DNA of 64,000 bases from Stereum hirsutum FP-91666 SS1 (taxonomy: Eukaryota > Basidiomycota > Agaricomycetes > Russulales > Stereaceae). The first letter of the stretch is position 1; each line of letters begins with the position of its first letter. The DNA lies in NCBI RefSeq assembly GCF_000264905.1, contig NW_006763133.1, positions 2,462,752 to 2,526,751 of the forward strand, given 5' to 3'. Position numbers and translations under genes: made by a program. Below, piece after piece: positions 1 to 11,011 of this stretch. Under the pieces are notes generated by a model, which was not told the DNA's origin, ran no database searches, and saw only the letters and a list, made by a program, of their open reading frames with translations.

Positions 1-2
1 CC

Positions 3-695
3 TCATCGCAGCCTCAAACCCACGCTCCCTCACAGGCCGCCACACCTGCACCCACCGGCCCCACCTCTTCACTCTCTACTGCTCGCGAAACATCTACTAT
101 TCCGCGCAACGAGTCTGGCGAAAGATGGGTCTACCCTTCTGAAGCCCAATTCTTCGCCGCCATGGCACGCAAGAACCACAACCCGCAAGCACCAGACATG
201 CGCGTCATCGTTCCCATTCACAACGCGGTGAATGAGCGCGCGTGGGGCGAGATTTTGGGTTGGGAAGAGGGAAAAGGAGGAGAGAAGTGTGGTGGTGCGA
301 AGTTGATCAGCTTCAAGGGAAGGCCGCAGGATCTGACACCAAGGGCGAGGTTCAAGGCGTTGATGGGGTGGGTTTTCATGAGCATTTTATGTTCTCCGAG
401 AGTTATTTTACTAAGTAACGAACGAATGATTAGATATACACCACCCTTTGACCGTCACGACTGGGTCATCGACCGCTGTGGGACACGGATTCGCTACGTG
501 ATTGACTTCTACACCGGCCGACCCGCGCCTGGCACTTCGAACGTATCGTTTTTCCTTGACGTCCGACCAGCCCTGGATAATTGGGAGGGAGTGAAGATGC
601 GAACAGCCAGGTTTCTTGATAGATGGACAGGCTCTATCACACAATCTTTGTTTGGGCCTTCGCAATCGTCGACACCTCCAAAACAGAGCTCATGA
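3..695 (+). CDS. HCCS: cytochrome c haem lyase (holocytochrome c synthase), 5'-truncated by window edge
   Basis: Exons 3..367 and 434..695; the first exon is open to the window edge, so the N-terminus lies upstream. The 66-nt intron (donor GTGGGT) is itself in frame, but removing it restores the family core GYTPPFDRHDW. Also visible are WVYPSEAQFF, MARKNHNP, the RPQDLTPRARF region, VIDFYTG and FFLDVRPA. These belong to the enzyme that attaches haem covalently to apocytochrome c or c1 in the mitochondrial intermembrane space. The Pro/Ser/Thr-rich stretch before WVYP fits the usual linker after the N-terminal Cys-Pro haem motifs, which are not in the window. Fungi may carry separate lyases for c and c1, and I cannot say which this is. 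It converges on SSF1, with about 130 bp between stop codons. Confidence 0.92.
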   Translation, partial: SSQPQTHAPSQAATPAPTGPTSSLSTARETSTIPRNESGERWVYPSEAQFFAAMARKNHNPQAPDMRVIVPIHNAVNERAWGEILGWEEGKGGEKCGGAKLISFKGRPQDLTPRARFKALMGWVFMSILCSPRVILLSNERMIRYTPPFDRHDWVIDRCGTRIRYVIDFYTGRPAPGTSNVSFFLDVRPALDNWEGVKMRTARFLDRWTGSITQSLFGPSQSSTPPKQSS

Positions 696-822
696 AGCTC
701 GCCACCAGATGTATCTCCTCACGTACTATAGGGCCACACTAATAGAGCACAACCACTGCTTACTCGACGAGATGAAAGGATGCAAGAGAATGGAGATACA
801 AGCATATTGTAATGTGTAAATT

Positions 823-2453
823 TCACCGTTTGCCTTTCAGCTTAGGCTTTTTAGCTGGAGGTGGCCGCCTCTCGGGCTCATCGTCGCTGTCGTCTTCGTC
901 TGAACCTGTGGCGGCCTCATTTTCACTCCCTTCTCCTTCGCTGATCTCTTCCTCGTCGTCCCAATTGTCGTCATCCTCATGACCGTCCTCACGGTCCTCA
1001 TCTCCCTCCATATCCCCATCCTCTTGCTCTTCCTCCTCGCCCTTGCCCTTACCCTTGTCCGCCAACGCCTTCTTCCTCTGCACATTCTTCTCCTGCTCCT
1101 CTCTCCTCTCCCTTCTCAACTTCTCCTTGGCAGCATGTTCTGCCTTTTGTGCCTTGGTCTCGGCCTTGGACTTTTTAACTACAAACCGCAAAAGCAAAAT
1201 GACAATCAGCAAACCATTTCACTTAATACGAACCCAACCGGAAGGCCAACTCACCAAACTCATGGAAGATAACACTTCCTTCCTTCCCAGGCATCCCCTC
1301 CGCGATCTTAACAAGCCTCAACTCCATCCTCGGCCCGATCTCATCCAACCTCACCGCCCTCTTCGTCCCCTTCCTATTATTCCGCCCCACATAATCGCTC
1401 GCCAAATCCACCGTCGTCTGTCCCTCCACATCCTCTCCCGCCGCACTCGACGCATCGCTCACCGCGCTCTCATATCCAGTCCCACCACCCTCCGACCCGG
1501 GTCCAGGCTCACCCTTCCTTCTCAACAAGAAATCCGCGACATCTTTCTCGTTGCCCAGATCTACTACGTCGTGCGAGGCAGAGACGCCCTCGAGGACACG
1601 ACGCACGCGCTTGGAGACGCCGTAGGGTTTGACGGTGATGCGGTAGTGTCTGAAGTCGATCGTGCCGCGGTCGGGGTTGTAGGAGATGAGGACGATGCGC
1701 CGGGCGGATGAGAGGGAGAGGGAGTTGGGGGAGAGAGGGGGAAAGAGAGATTGGAAGGTTTTTAGGACGAGGGGGAGATGTGGGGGTGTTGTTGGGGACG
1801 GTGGTGGGAAGGAGGCGAGGACGAGCTGTTTAAGTAGGATTAAGGATATTAGCACAAGATTTTTGACTGAGTTGAACAAGAAAAATGGAACACTTTTCCA
1901 AGGGGGTAGAAAGAAAGAGAAACGCACCAAAGGGGGACTCAGATACTCCACCATACTGACGCTCTTACTCCTCCTCATGGAGTTCTGCACATCCTTCACG
2001 AGACTGTACCTCTCGATCCTGAAACTGAGCGTCGGCCCATTCGAGAGCCTGACGATCCTCAGCGACGGAGCGACGTCCGTAAGTGTGAACGCGAGCAGAT
2101 GCGTCACTTGGAGCGCAGGGGCCATAGTTAAGAAATCTTTCAGCTTGTTTCGGGCCCGTTCCTTCACTTGCGAGAAAAATTGAGACCCAAGTCAGCATGC
2201 GCCTCCCTCTCTTCATCTCATGACCACTATCACGGCCACTGTGATTGCTGTAGACTAAGAAAGAAAAGATGCCGACCTTCAAGCGACTCGCCGTATTCGG
2301 CTCCATCACTTTCCTCACATCCCTCACGAGCTGCGTGAGCGAAGTGCCGACCTGCCCGTGCTTGATCACGAACGACTTTGGCGCGTTGGACGATTCGGCG
2401 CCAGAGGCTGGTCCACCCTTCAAGTGCGTGCGATTTTTACGTTTCCGAGCCAT
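823..2453 (-). CDS. SSF1: Brix-domain 60S ribosome assembly factor (Ssf1/Peter Pan)
   Basis: Four exons: 2453..2277, 2161..1928, 1825..1255, 1178..823, giving 445 aa. The start MARKRKNRTH is the basic N-terminus usual for Ssf1. The Brix domain follows: VIKHGQVGTSLTQLVRDVRKVMEP, TASRLKERARNKLKDF and a central block through VEYLSPPL. The C-terminal domain has the RRIVLISYNP and HYRITVKPYGVSKRVRR motifs. The last exon encodes a charged Lys/Glu coiled stretch, a long acidic run and a basic Lys-rich end, typical of nucleolar assembly factors. Known family role: 27S pre-rRNA processing and large-subunit maturation in the nucleolus. The splice joins were chosen because each restores a conserved motif. 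Confidence 0.94.
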
Positions 2454-3041
2454 TGCTTCTGAGCCCTGTACTTGTAGAGAAGATAGTAGGCAGCGGGAGA
2501 AGGGAAGGAAACGAAGAGGGAAACGGAAGAGGAGATCGTAGACGCTTGGAGAACTTCAAGCCAGTTCGCCAAAATAATTTCAAATTCGAGAACTTTTTAC
2601 CGATCAACTTTGTTGGTGCCACAGTGGCGGGCTCTTGGTCTAAACTTCCGGTCATATTTTACAAACTTATCTCCCTTTGCTTAGTCGTAAACCCTACGGG
2701 CTTCAAATCTCAACGTCCAGCCTCCACTCAACTTGAATTATAATTTTGTGGCCGTTTGATCAACGTTCAATTAAATACGCCAGAAATAAACCGTACTAGC
2801 GGAGGCTTTGAGTACCTAAACCACACAAAACAGCAGGTAAGAACATCCTAAGTACGTAGCGATTCGGAACCTCTCTCCTTTATGACTGTCCTACGTACTC
2901 TGCTGCGTGCGCGAAAACGGAACGATAAACTCTCCACGAACCCTCAAACCGGCGGATCAATATCCTGTCCCCCACACTCTTGCTTGCCCCTCGGCCCGAT
3001 TGATGCTTTATCCAATATGTATTCCACAGTGGCACAATAGC
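2454..3041. other. intergenic, SSF1 promoter side
   Basis: About 590 bp between the SSF1 start and the 3' end of the DUF6535 gene. No ORF with recognisable content on either strand. It should hold the SSF1 promoter and the DUF6535 terminator; no motif can be assigned with confidence. Confidence 0.5.
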
Positions 3042-5575
3042 TCATTCGTTTGCGCTATCCTGTTCCCTGGCATTTTGACTCTGATTGGGAGGTGGGGGTT
3101 TGTAGTATTCGAAACCAATGGACTCCATCGATGTGGCGGCGAGAGTCAGGTGCCCGAAGTCGATCGGGTGTTCTACAGTAATTGGGTCATAGAAGGAAGG
3201 TGAGCTATCCAACGCATGGGACAGAATTGTATCAACAATGGGTATGATATTTCTCGACCACATGGTCCGCACAGAAGGACTCTCCCATTTCCATAGTTTG
3301 TACTCATCGATATGTTCCATGTCCAACAGTGTTGGACTCGTGTTGTAGTCTGCTATCCCAACGCGAATCGTGCTGCTCACCCAGAGTATGCAGAATGTCA
3401 ACGCCTCTCGTGTGGATTTATCAGAGGACCATTCAGGATGCTGAGACGTAAATCCTGTAATGATTGACAGTAAGGACCAACAAAATCAGTCTATTTGTCT
3501 ACCAGTTGATGTTTTCATCTCAATGTTCATGAAAAGGTCATCCTGCTGGACACTGTGCAATGGTTGACGATAGAGTATGGCATATAAAGCAGTGACGACT
3601 GAACTTGCAAGCACTGATATTGGCCGAGGATCATGCAGTTGCTCACCCAGGATAAGGAGAAGCTTAAGGTGACTGTCAAGCCCCTGAAATGGTCGTAGTA
3701 CTATGTTCTCTACCGAGAAGTTGTATCTGACTCTGTTGAGAGAATGTTCATTGAGAGCAACACTCTGGCCCACAGTGTCCCAGTTGATCCCACGCAATAT
3801 CATCACCACATATCGCACAAAAACCCATAGCTGAGCACTTTCTCGGGCTCTGAACTCTAGGCTTGTTAATAACACTTCATATGCCTCCGATGAGGCACTC
3901 TTTACTAGAAAATGCTTTGAATGAGAACTTTGCCCGTCAGAGAATGTGCCAACATACATAGCTTTGAGAGTATGGCATAATGCAGATACATGATGGGAAC
4001 CTAAGAGGTGCTGGTGCTGATTCAACAGAGATATTGTTTGATCAACAGGCGACTGTTTCGCAGTCACACGGTGGCAATCTTTAATCCAGTAGATTACCGA
4101 GTCGGCACCAAAAGATGCTACCTTTGTCAATGCCCTTGACATTCGCTCAAGATGAAGGATCGAAGTGACAATGTGCTCGTCCTCGATAGGATTTGAAACC
4201 AGCGCTGAGGTATGTTCAAGGGCTGACAGCCAGTGAAAAACAACATCACGAGACTGATATGAAAGATGACAAGCAATGTATGCAGTCGACTCTTGGTCAA
4301 ATCCAGAAAATGACTGATATACAACGTCAGTGACCGAAGACTTTGTGGTAGTTTCCGATAACCAGAACATAGCATTGGCGGTGAGACGCAATATCTGGAA
4401 TGAGTTTGCTTGAACAATGACCCGTTCACGTTGTTTCAAGTTATTCGATGAGAGAACCAGCCGGTATTGAATGCGAAAAGGTGACAGCGACAGGGATCGC
4501 TGCATAGTATGGATATGACACCAATAGTAGGCAGCATGATAGAAGGGGCGGGCGGCAGACGTGTAAACACAGATAGCAGTGATCCTCAGGAGCGCTCCCA
4601 AAACACGTAGATGGTTGGAAAGAGGGGTGCGATATGGACATGCCAAATATATGATGGGCATGATAGTCGAAAACACGTAGGCTATGTATGTGAGACCAGC
4701 GACAATGGCCACCACTGAGCTGATCACCGTGTTTGATGCGACCAGAAAAATGACAAGGCCCGCGAAGAACAGCAGTAACGACGCATGCAGAAAGAAGGGC
4801 AAGATTCCGACAATTTCGCGCACGTACCATGTCCCGACACCCTCGAAGCACATCTGTCGAAGGAGAGCACGTTCTTTAAGTGGCCCAGAGATAGCGGATG
4901 TGTAGTTCTGTGCCCATTGTTTGACCAAGATGCAAAACAATGCCGTGGAGAGACTTAGGGCCAGACTCATGAACCAGAACCCGTTCACGACACGATCAGA
5001 TATAGCCGATGTGAAGGTTACGGTGGTGTTCAGTGGAGACACCGGAACATCACTCGCAGGAAGCCCTTGAGCTGCAGCGCGCTGTAACGCGACGAGCTCT
5101 GTGAGAAGCGACGCAGACGTCGGCGTGTAGTCGGGCTGTAGGTTTGGGCCACAAAGGTCGTGACGACGGCGGAAAACAGACCGGCCTACACAACCCATTC
5201 AGCCGCGCAGTCGTGGTAGTTTGGAGGTAGTCAAAAAGATACATACGAAAACGAGAAGCATATCGACGGTGTCTTTCCACCCCTCGACCATCTCGTGGTC
5301 ATACGCGTCTGCCTCATCAATGTATCCTCTCCAGACGCGAGCATTGGGACCAGCTTCCTCGCCATAGGGGTCGGGCTCGTATTTCGCCTCGTAGTCGTCG
5401 TCGATATATCCTCGCAGAAGAGAAATTGTGAGCACAAACACGTCCAACACCAAACTGATCGAAAAAAGCATACCATAATTTCCTGCATTTTGCGAAGTCC
5501 GAAGAACGGTTTTGTAGACTGTCTATGACCGCCTGCCGTGCTGCGGGGCAAAGGTTGAGAGGGCTCATGCTCCAT
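3042..5575 (-). CDS. DUF6535-type multi-pass membrane protein with an apparent frame break
   Basis: Proposed exons: 5575..5474, 5387..5247, 5185..3503, 3454..3042. Exon 2 has the acidic lead-in AYDHEMVEGWKDTVDMLLVF. Exon 3 opens with AGLFSAVVTTFVAQTY, the conserved first membrane segment of DUF6535. Further on come FWFMSLALSLSTALFCILVKQW and FFLHASLLLFFAGLVIFL, then CPYRTPLS, in the family order. However, AGLFSAVV is read in the frame of exon 2, while everything from LQPDYTPTSASLL (about 5120) onward is in another frame of the same uninterrupted stretch. A splice to the AG before CCCGACTAC keeps frame but deletes the first membrane segment. The gene is therefore either frameshifted or spliced unusually. 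DUF6535 proteins are expanded in Agaricomycetes and have no established function. The exon 1-2 join is the least certain. Confidence 0.75.
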
Positions 5576-5622
5576 TGGAGAGGATGTCCTTCCTAAATCA
5601 AGAGCCGCTTTGTTCGATGCAA

Positions 5623-6117
5623 TCAGCTCACGTGCATCAGTGTCTCGCGCACTGGCATCAGACCCTGAGGCAGCTTCGAGGACGAAGAGGCGCCCATAGG
5701 CATATTCACGTCAGTAGCATTGGTCTCAGCGCCGCCATGGACGACAATTTCTTCAAGAACGGGTTCATCTCTCGCGACAGAGCGAACATGATTACCAGAT
5801 TGGGCAGGCGCGCTGTGCTCGCTCTCGGTAGGGCTCGCAGGTTGTAATGCCTGTAGCTCAATATCGGCGACAGTTATGCCATCCGAAGGACGGTCTAACG
5901 GTCCGGAAGGTGCATCCTGTGTCACGTCCATGTTGAGCTGAGGACAGACTGAGTCTGAAGAGTATAAAGCGAACAAGTCGAGAAGATCGTGGAGGTCAAG
6001 AGCACAGGTCGCCTGGGCGTCAAAGTGTCCCTGCATCAGAATGTGTACCGGAATGGAAGCCGATTTATCGGTTCCATGTGGCGCAAAGACGATCAAGTTA
6101 CTGGGCCACAGAGTCAT
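5623..6117 (-). CDS. hypothetical ORF upstream of the DUF6535 gene
   Basis: A 164-codon ORF starting MTLWPSNLIVF, rich in Ser, Pro, Ala and acidic residues, ending just after a possible donor (CAC then GTGAGC). It could be a free-standing small gene, an upstream exon of the DUF6535 gene or chance. Joining it through the nearby acceptor near 5590 gives an open frame, but that frame does not connect to the DUF6535 exons. No family recognised. Confidence 0.3.
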   Translation of the reverse strand: MTLWPSNLIVFAPHGTDKSASIPVHILMQGHFDAQATCALDLHDLLDLFALYSSDSVCPQLNMDVTQDAPSGPLDRPSDGITVADIELQALQPASPTESEHSAPAQSGNHVRSVARDEPVLEEIVVHGGAETNATDVNMPMGASSSSKLPQGLMPVRETLMHVS

Positions 6118-7249
6118 TGCGAGCCAACTCCGAAGAGGCTCGATCGGTCAACATAGTCTTCCATCAAAAATCAGGTCGGACGAAGTCACAATTCGACGAC
6201 ACAATTCAACGTAAGTCAGCAACAGTACTGATTGAACTGAAAAGACAAGAACCACAAAAAATGTTCAGCAGGGGCTCGAAACTTTTACTCGTAAGTACCG
6301 TATGTACTTGAGTATATGAACGAAAAAGCCCAGTCTGTCGGAGTAGACAAGCGAGCGAAAGACGCTGGGACAAACGAAAATATCAAGACCGAGAGAGGGT
6401 GGAAGTGACCGGGAGAGTCCAAAATCCGAATCAGTACTCAAAAACAAGTGGTATGGACAGGAGCACAGACAAACAGACGACGGCCAGACAGTAGTAAAGA
6501 GTGTGTTTGGGATGCATGAAGGACTTGTAACAAGACGGACGGGTTCAGTCGACACAAACAGCGCTAGCAGTAGAGACATTATAAGACAACCAACAAGAAC
6601 CAGAGAGCCAAAAGGGAGATTCAAATAGATAGATAGGTTAGTCAGACGGACGGATGATCAGATGAGAAGGACAACGGCAACGATCGAAAGAAAGAAACGA
6701 GGGAAATCACGGGCGAGAACTGGGCTACACTGGTCGGTATATGGATAATGAGGGGACGCTGGTATGAACTGGAACTAGAACAAGATGATGATGGTGATGT
6801 GTGTATATGTATATGTTGCGATCGTTCTGTTAGAAATGACTGGGCAGGAAAAGAGCACAATTGGTTGGTAGATACAGCTCCTTAGGAAACAGGATTCCAA
6901 AATACGATGAGTGAAGAAGACAAACGATTAGGGAGGGTGAGCGAACGTGGTCCGAACCAAGGAGATGGGCTATTTGTATAGAGCGAGAACCTAGAAGATG
7001 AGAGACGGTAGGAGGGCAGGGTGTGTACGATAGAGCTGGGGAGACGCGAGAAAGAGACCGAATGAGAAGCACAGACAATAGGCAGACAAGCGAGAGTAGA
7101 TGACGATTATAACTAGTTAGTGAGCGAATGTGCAAAGCAGAGCAATATATGGACCCAATAAATAGAGCCAGAGGGAAAAGCAAAGGAACAACGAGGGATA
7201 TCAAAATAGCTACAAGAGGGATGCGATGTTGGCGGTCCCGAAAAAAAAA
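6118..7249. other. purine-rich intergenic stretch downstream of PKA
   Basis: About 1.1 kb strongly biased to A/G on the + strand (C/T on the transcribed side of both flanking minus-strand genes). Long minus-strand frames here are low-complexity Leu/Ser/Pro translations of C/T-rich DNA and are not credible proteins. It probably holds the PKA 3' UTR and terminator. Confidence 0.45.
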
Positions 7250-8720
7250 TCAGAATTCGCCAAACTGGAAGCCAATCATGTCGAAGCGTTCATGCAACGG
7301 TGGATTCCTCTCCTCTCGGAGAAGACCAGGGACGTCTTCGGGTGGTGGGAGGGGTAGACGGGTGAAGTATCGTGTATCGTCCAACGATGTGACTTGGGGG
7401 ACGATGGGAGCCTGTGAGACGAAGATAAATCAGTCCAAGAGAACGGGATGATATGTTCACTGCGAACGCACTCGGATATCTCGACGCTCCAAGGCATCCC
7501 AATCTACCCCACGGAACCACATGTGCTCCAAAACGTCCTGTGGCCCCGCGATCAGATTCCCAAGTCGCTTGCTGCGATCAGGATGTAAAAATCCCTTGAT
7601 CAGATCTCTTGAAAGTGGGTCCATCTCCTTGGGCCAGTGCACTTTGCCCTTTAGGATCTTCTCGTAGATACCGTACGCGTTCTCATCAAAGAACGGTGGA
7701 TAGCCAACCATCATCTCGTACGCCAAAATGCCGCATGCCCACCAGTCCGCAGGTTTTCCGTGTCCATCGGACTGGATGATCTCGGGAGCTAGGTATTCGG
7801 GGGTGCCACACAACGTCCAAGTACGGTCATCGACGATCTTTGCAAATCCAAAGTCGGTGAGTCGGAGGTAACCGCGCGAGTCGAGGAGGAGGTTCTCTGG
7901 CTTGAGGTCGCGATAGATGATGTTGAAGGAATGTAGGTACTTGAGTGCAAGGACAATGGTGGCGAGGTAGAAGCGGGTGACATCCGCTGTGAAGCGACCA
8001 GCACGACGGAGATGGGTGAACAGCTCGCCACCAGGAACGTAGGACAGGAGCATGTAGATGTTGAGGCTGTCCTGGAACGTGGCATACAGGTCGACGATGA
8101 AGGGATGACGGACGCGGGATAGAATATGTCTCTCCGCCTTCACATGTTCGACCTGGCGGAGACGGATGACTTCTGTTTTGCGAAGAACTTTCATCGCGAA
8201 GCAATTTGTGGCGCGAGCGTCACTGGGTGCGGTGCGGAGCCGGACAAGGAGGACGCGACCGAAGGTACCAGTACCTACCAAAAGGGAATGAGATGTGACA
8301 AAAGATCGTGTGTGACGGAATGAACGCACCTAGTGTCCCCTTGACCTCGAAGTCGGTCAACTTCAAATAGGGATGTATGTGCTCCTGCTCGTTCTCCAAT
8401 TTACGAAGGGGAGGTCTCGGAGGGGAGTGAGGGGCCAGATTAGATCCGTCATCGCTCTCCATGTAGGCGTCCGTGCCTTCTGCATCGGATTGGACGGGAA
8501 TGACGGGGCGCTGGTCTGGCTGACCATCCTCCGACTCGGCTTCATCAGTGGGTATGTCACTAGATGCGGGCGTCATGGGAGGTGTGATGGGCGCATCTCC
8601 TGCTACGGCTGTGTTGTCTCTTGGAGAGGAGGGGAAGGAGAGCATCGTGCGTTTTCCGGATGTAGAGTTGGTGGGGAGGGAGGATGAGCGACCGGCAGCA
8701 GCGAAGGGAGAAGGGTCCAT
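7250..8720 (-). CDS. PKA1: cAMP-dependent protein kinase (PKA) catalytic subunit
   Basis: Exons 8720..8330, 8274..7472, 7411..7250; 451 aa. The N-terminal ~110 residues are Ser/Pro/acidic low complexity, common in fungal PKA. The kinase domain starts at about residue 120 with LKLTDFEVKGTLGTGTFGRV (glycine loop). Other landmarks are the ATP lysine in FAMKVLRK (about K159), YRDLKPEN (catalytic Asp about 253), DFG (about 271) and the activation loop TWTLCGTPEYLAPEI with its phosphorylatable Thr (about 284). The last exon encodes the AGC-kinase tail and ends in FGEF; a terminal F-x-x-F is typical of PKA. Known role: cytosolic effector of cAMP signalling, held inactive by the regulatory subunit (not in the window). 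Other AGC kinases are less likely because of the short C-terminal tail. Confidence 0.95.
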
Positions 8721-9414
8721 TGAATATTTATTAGGATGGTCGAAAGACCGGGCCGTAAAAGGAGAACAAAGTGTAGGGGTGAGAATGTCAGGCGCCTAGC
8801 GACAGAAGAAACGAGATGTCACTGTCAGTTGAGAAGAGAAGACAAAGCAGGGGCTAAAGGTCGGAGATCGGTGGGCACCTGCTAACTCAAGCGCAAACGG
8901 GATCGTCGCTACGAGCCGGGCGCGAGGGCAACTGTCGGGAGGGGCGCAACGGCGACGACGACGGCGACGGGCAGAGCGAGGCTGCGCTGCAGCTGGATGG
9001 AGGATGTGGGCGAGAGCAAGGAGACGTCGCGAAGAAGTCTGGTAGAGATCTATTGCTTGTCCGCTTCGTCGGCCTCCCAATTCGCCACGTGCGCCACTAC
9101 CATCCGCCACCCGTTGAGGTCTTATATTGACATCGACAAAACCAAGTCGACGGTCGTTGCCAACCCGAGTTCAGACGACATATTCCTCGTACTTATATTA
9201 TACATGCCTAATAGCGACTGTTTATACCCTTGCGAATGCCGCATCTGCCAGCCAACGGAGTCGGAAGAGAGGCAAAGATGCGATTACTGACAGTGACAGC
9301 GTCTCGCGAATCGAATGATTCCCATAGGGGGCCACATCAATTGCTCATCCCCCTCGCCATAAGCGCGAACACACGTCCTTTCCGTTCCCCATCCACGGTA
9401 TCTAATCCGCCGCC
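8721..9414. other. shared upstream region of PKA (-) and cytochrome b561 (+)
   Basis: About 690 bp between divergent start codons, so it must carry both promoters. A GACGAC-rich trinucleotide stretch lies near 8955-8975. No coding sequence supported. Confidence 0.5.
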
Positions 9415-10637
9415 ATGCCCTCCCCGCGCGAAGAGCGTCGCGAGTCTCAGGCTCCCTACTACCCTGTCTCCAGCGACCCCAACGCGCCAGAGACAGAGCC
9501 CCTGACCGGTCCCACATCTGACGCCACAAACGACAACGGTGCGATGGGTAACGAGGAACAAATGTTCGTCAAACCTGAAGCGAGACGAGGAGACCAAACC
9601 GCCTTGATTGCTGCTATTGTAAGTTCCTTGCCTAAGGGTCGTTCATCTCGTCACCGCCTTCGATATGTTTACACCGAGTCCTAGGTGTCCGCAGGAGTAT
9701 GTGTCTGCAAGGATTTCCTTGTATTCTAAGGATTTACCACTCGACTTGCTAGGTGCTCGTTCTCTTTACGTGGGCAATTGTCTTCTACAATGACCCCATC
9801 GCACTCGGCTGGTTCAGCTACCACCCCATGCTCCAAACACTTGCGATCTTCGCCTTCACTATAGGTCTGTCAGACTACTCCTCACTTCTCCCGCTAATAA
9901 GACGCCACACCTATCATTCATCCCTCCGTTCATCAACTCATTCTTCATGTCCACTCGCAGGCATCCTCTCGCTCCAACCAACATCCCAGCCGCGCACAAA
10001 AGCCGCAGGTCTAAAGCGTCACCAACTCGCCATGATCCTCGGCCTAATCTCCATCGTCCTCGGCACCTCCGCCATGTTATACACCAAAGCGTCCCACAAC
10101 GCTCCCCATTTCACCACCTGGCATGGCGTAAGACTCCTCATCTCTCATCTCGTATTCCTTATTTAGCCCTGGAGGTTCCATTCATCGAGTCTTGACGTTT
10201 CTGACGCTCTGACGTGTTCAAATTAGCTCTTTGGCATCATTTCATTCGTCTGGTTGATCGCCCAGTTCAGCATAGGCGCCGCGAGCGTCTGGTTCGATGG
10301 CAAGCTTTTCGGTGGCGGGATGCGGGCCAAACTCGTATATAAATACCATAGGCACGTTTTCGCTGATCCATCCCTCACTCTCGCTCGCCACGTCACCTTC
10401 TCCCTCGCTCTAGTCCAGATTATCACTAACCGCTCAAACCTGGGATTATATAGGCTTTCGGGATACATCATCATCCCCCTCACGCTCCTCACCGTCAACT
10501 TTGCAGGCGCGTACGCGGACTGGGTCATCGGTGGCAGCGCATATATCGTTCGATTAATCGCATACACCATCGCGCCTGTCGTCTTGCTCGTAGCGCTCTA
10601 CGTGCGCGTGAGACCCTCGAAGATGAAGTTCTTCTGA
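9415..10637 (+). CDS. cytochrome b561-domain membrane protein
   Basis: Six exons: 9415..9618, 9685..9696, 9753..9864, 9961..10127, 10227..10351, 10454..10637; 267 aa. A hydrophilic ~60-residue N-terminus is followed by helices carrying the four haem-ligand histidines of eukaryotic b561: WFSYHPMLQ, LKRHQLAM, WHGLFGII and YKYHRLSGY. The protein ends in a basic tail. Known family role: transmembrane electron transfer through two b haems, often ascorbate or ferric-reductase linked; the substrate here is unknown. Exon 2 is only 12 nt (VSAG). Intron 5 has a GC donor (GCACGT); no GT donor restores the YKYHRLSGY join. Confidence 0.9.
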
Positions 10638-11011
10638 GAGTGTTTGGGCTGGGTTAGGTTCAAGGACTGTTGCGGAATTTTCTTGGTACTTATAGTACTT
10701 ATTTCTTGGTAGTATGTCGTGGGGCCCTTGCTTGTATGATTAGCTGTCCTATGGGTTACATGTAGAAGGTGCCATGCACGGTGATTTCTTGGAACAAAAC
10801 ATTATGTTTGTGAGAAGCCTTCGTTCCGATTCAAGAAAGAAAAATTAAGGTACTACTGCGCTGGTATCAAATCACTATTACTACGCTATGACAGTCCGGC
10901 CACAACAAACATACTTACGCCACACCGCCACTCCGGCCGACCACTGACGACGTCTCGTTACCCCACCCGCATCCTCAACGCCATGAATTAAATCATATTC
11001 GTCTAGCGTGC
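10638..11011. other. intergenic between convergent 3' ends
   Basis: About 370 bp, A/T-richer than the flanks, between the stop codons of the cytochrome b561 and GEA genes. Terminators expected; no gene seen. Confidence 0.5.

Noticed and set aside
979..1711. + strand frames opposite SSF1 of up to 222 codons
   Set aside because: Antisense shadows of the acidic/Ser-rich SSF1 C-terminus; the minus strand carries the Brix family motifs.
1223..2167. A single 314-codon minus frame through two SSF1 introns
   Set aside because: The introns happen to be open, but reading through inserts non-conserved hydrophobic segments into the Brix domain; splicing restores family motifs.
6265..7204. Minus-strand frames of 70-125 codons with Leu/Ser/Pro-rich, membrane-like translations
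   Set aside because: They are translations of a long C/T-rich strand. Overlapping frames all look hydrophobic for the same compositional reason, and no motif or splice context supports them.
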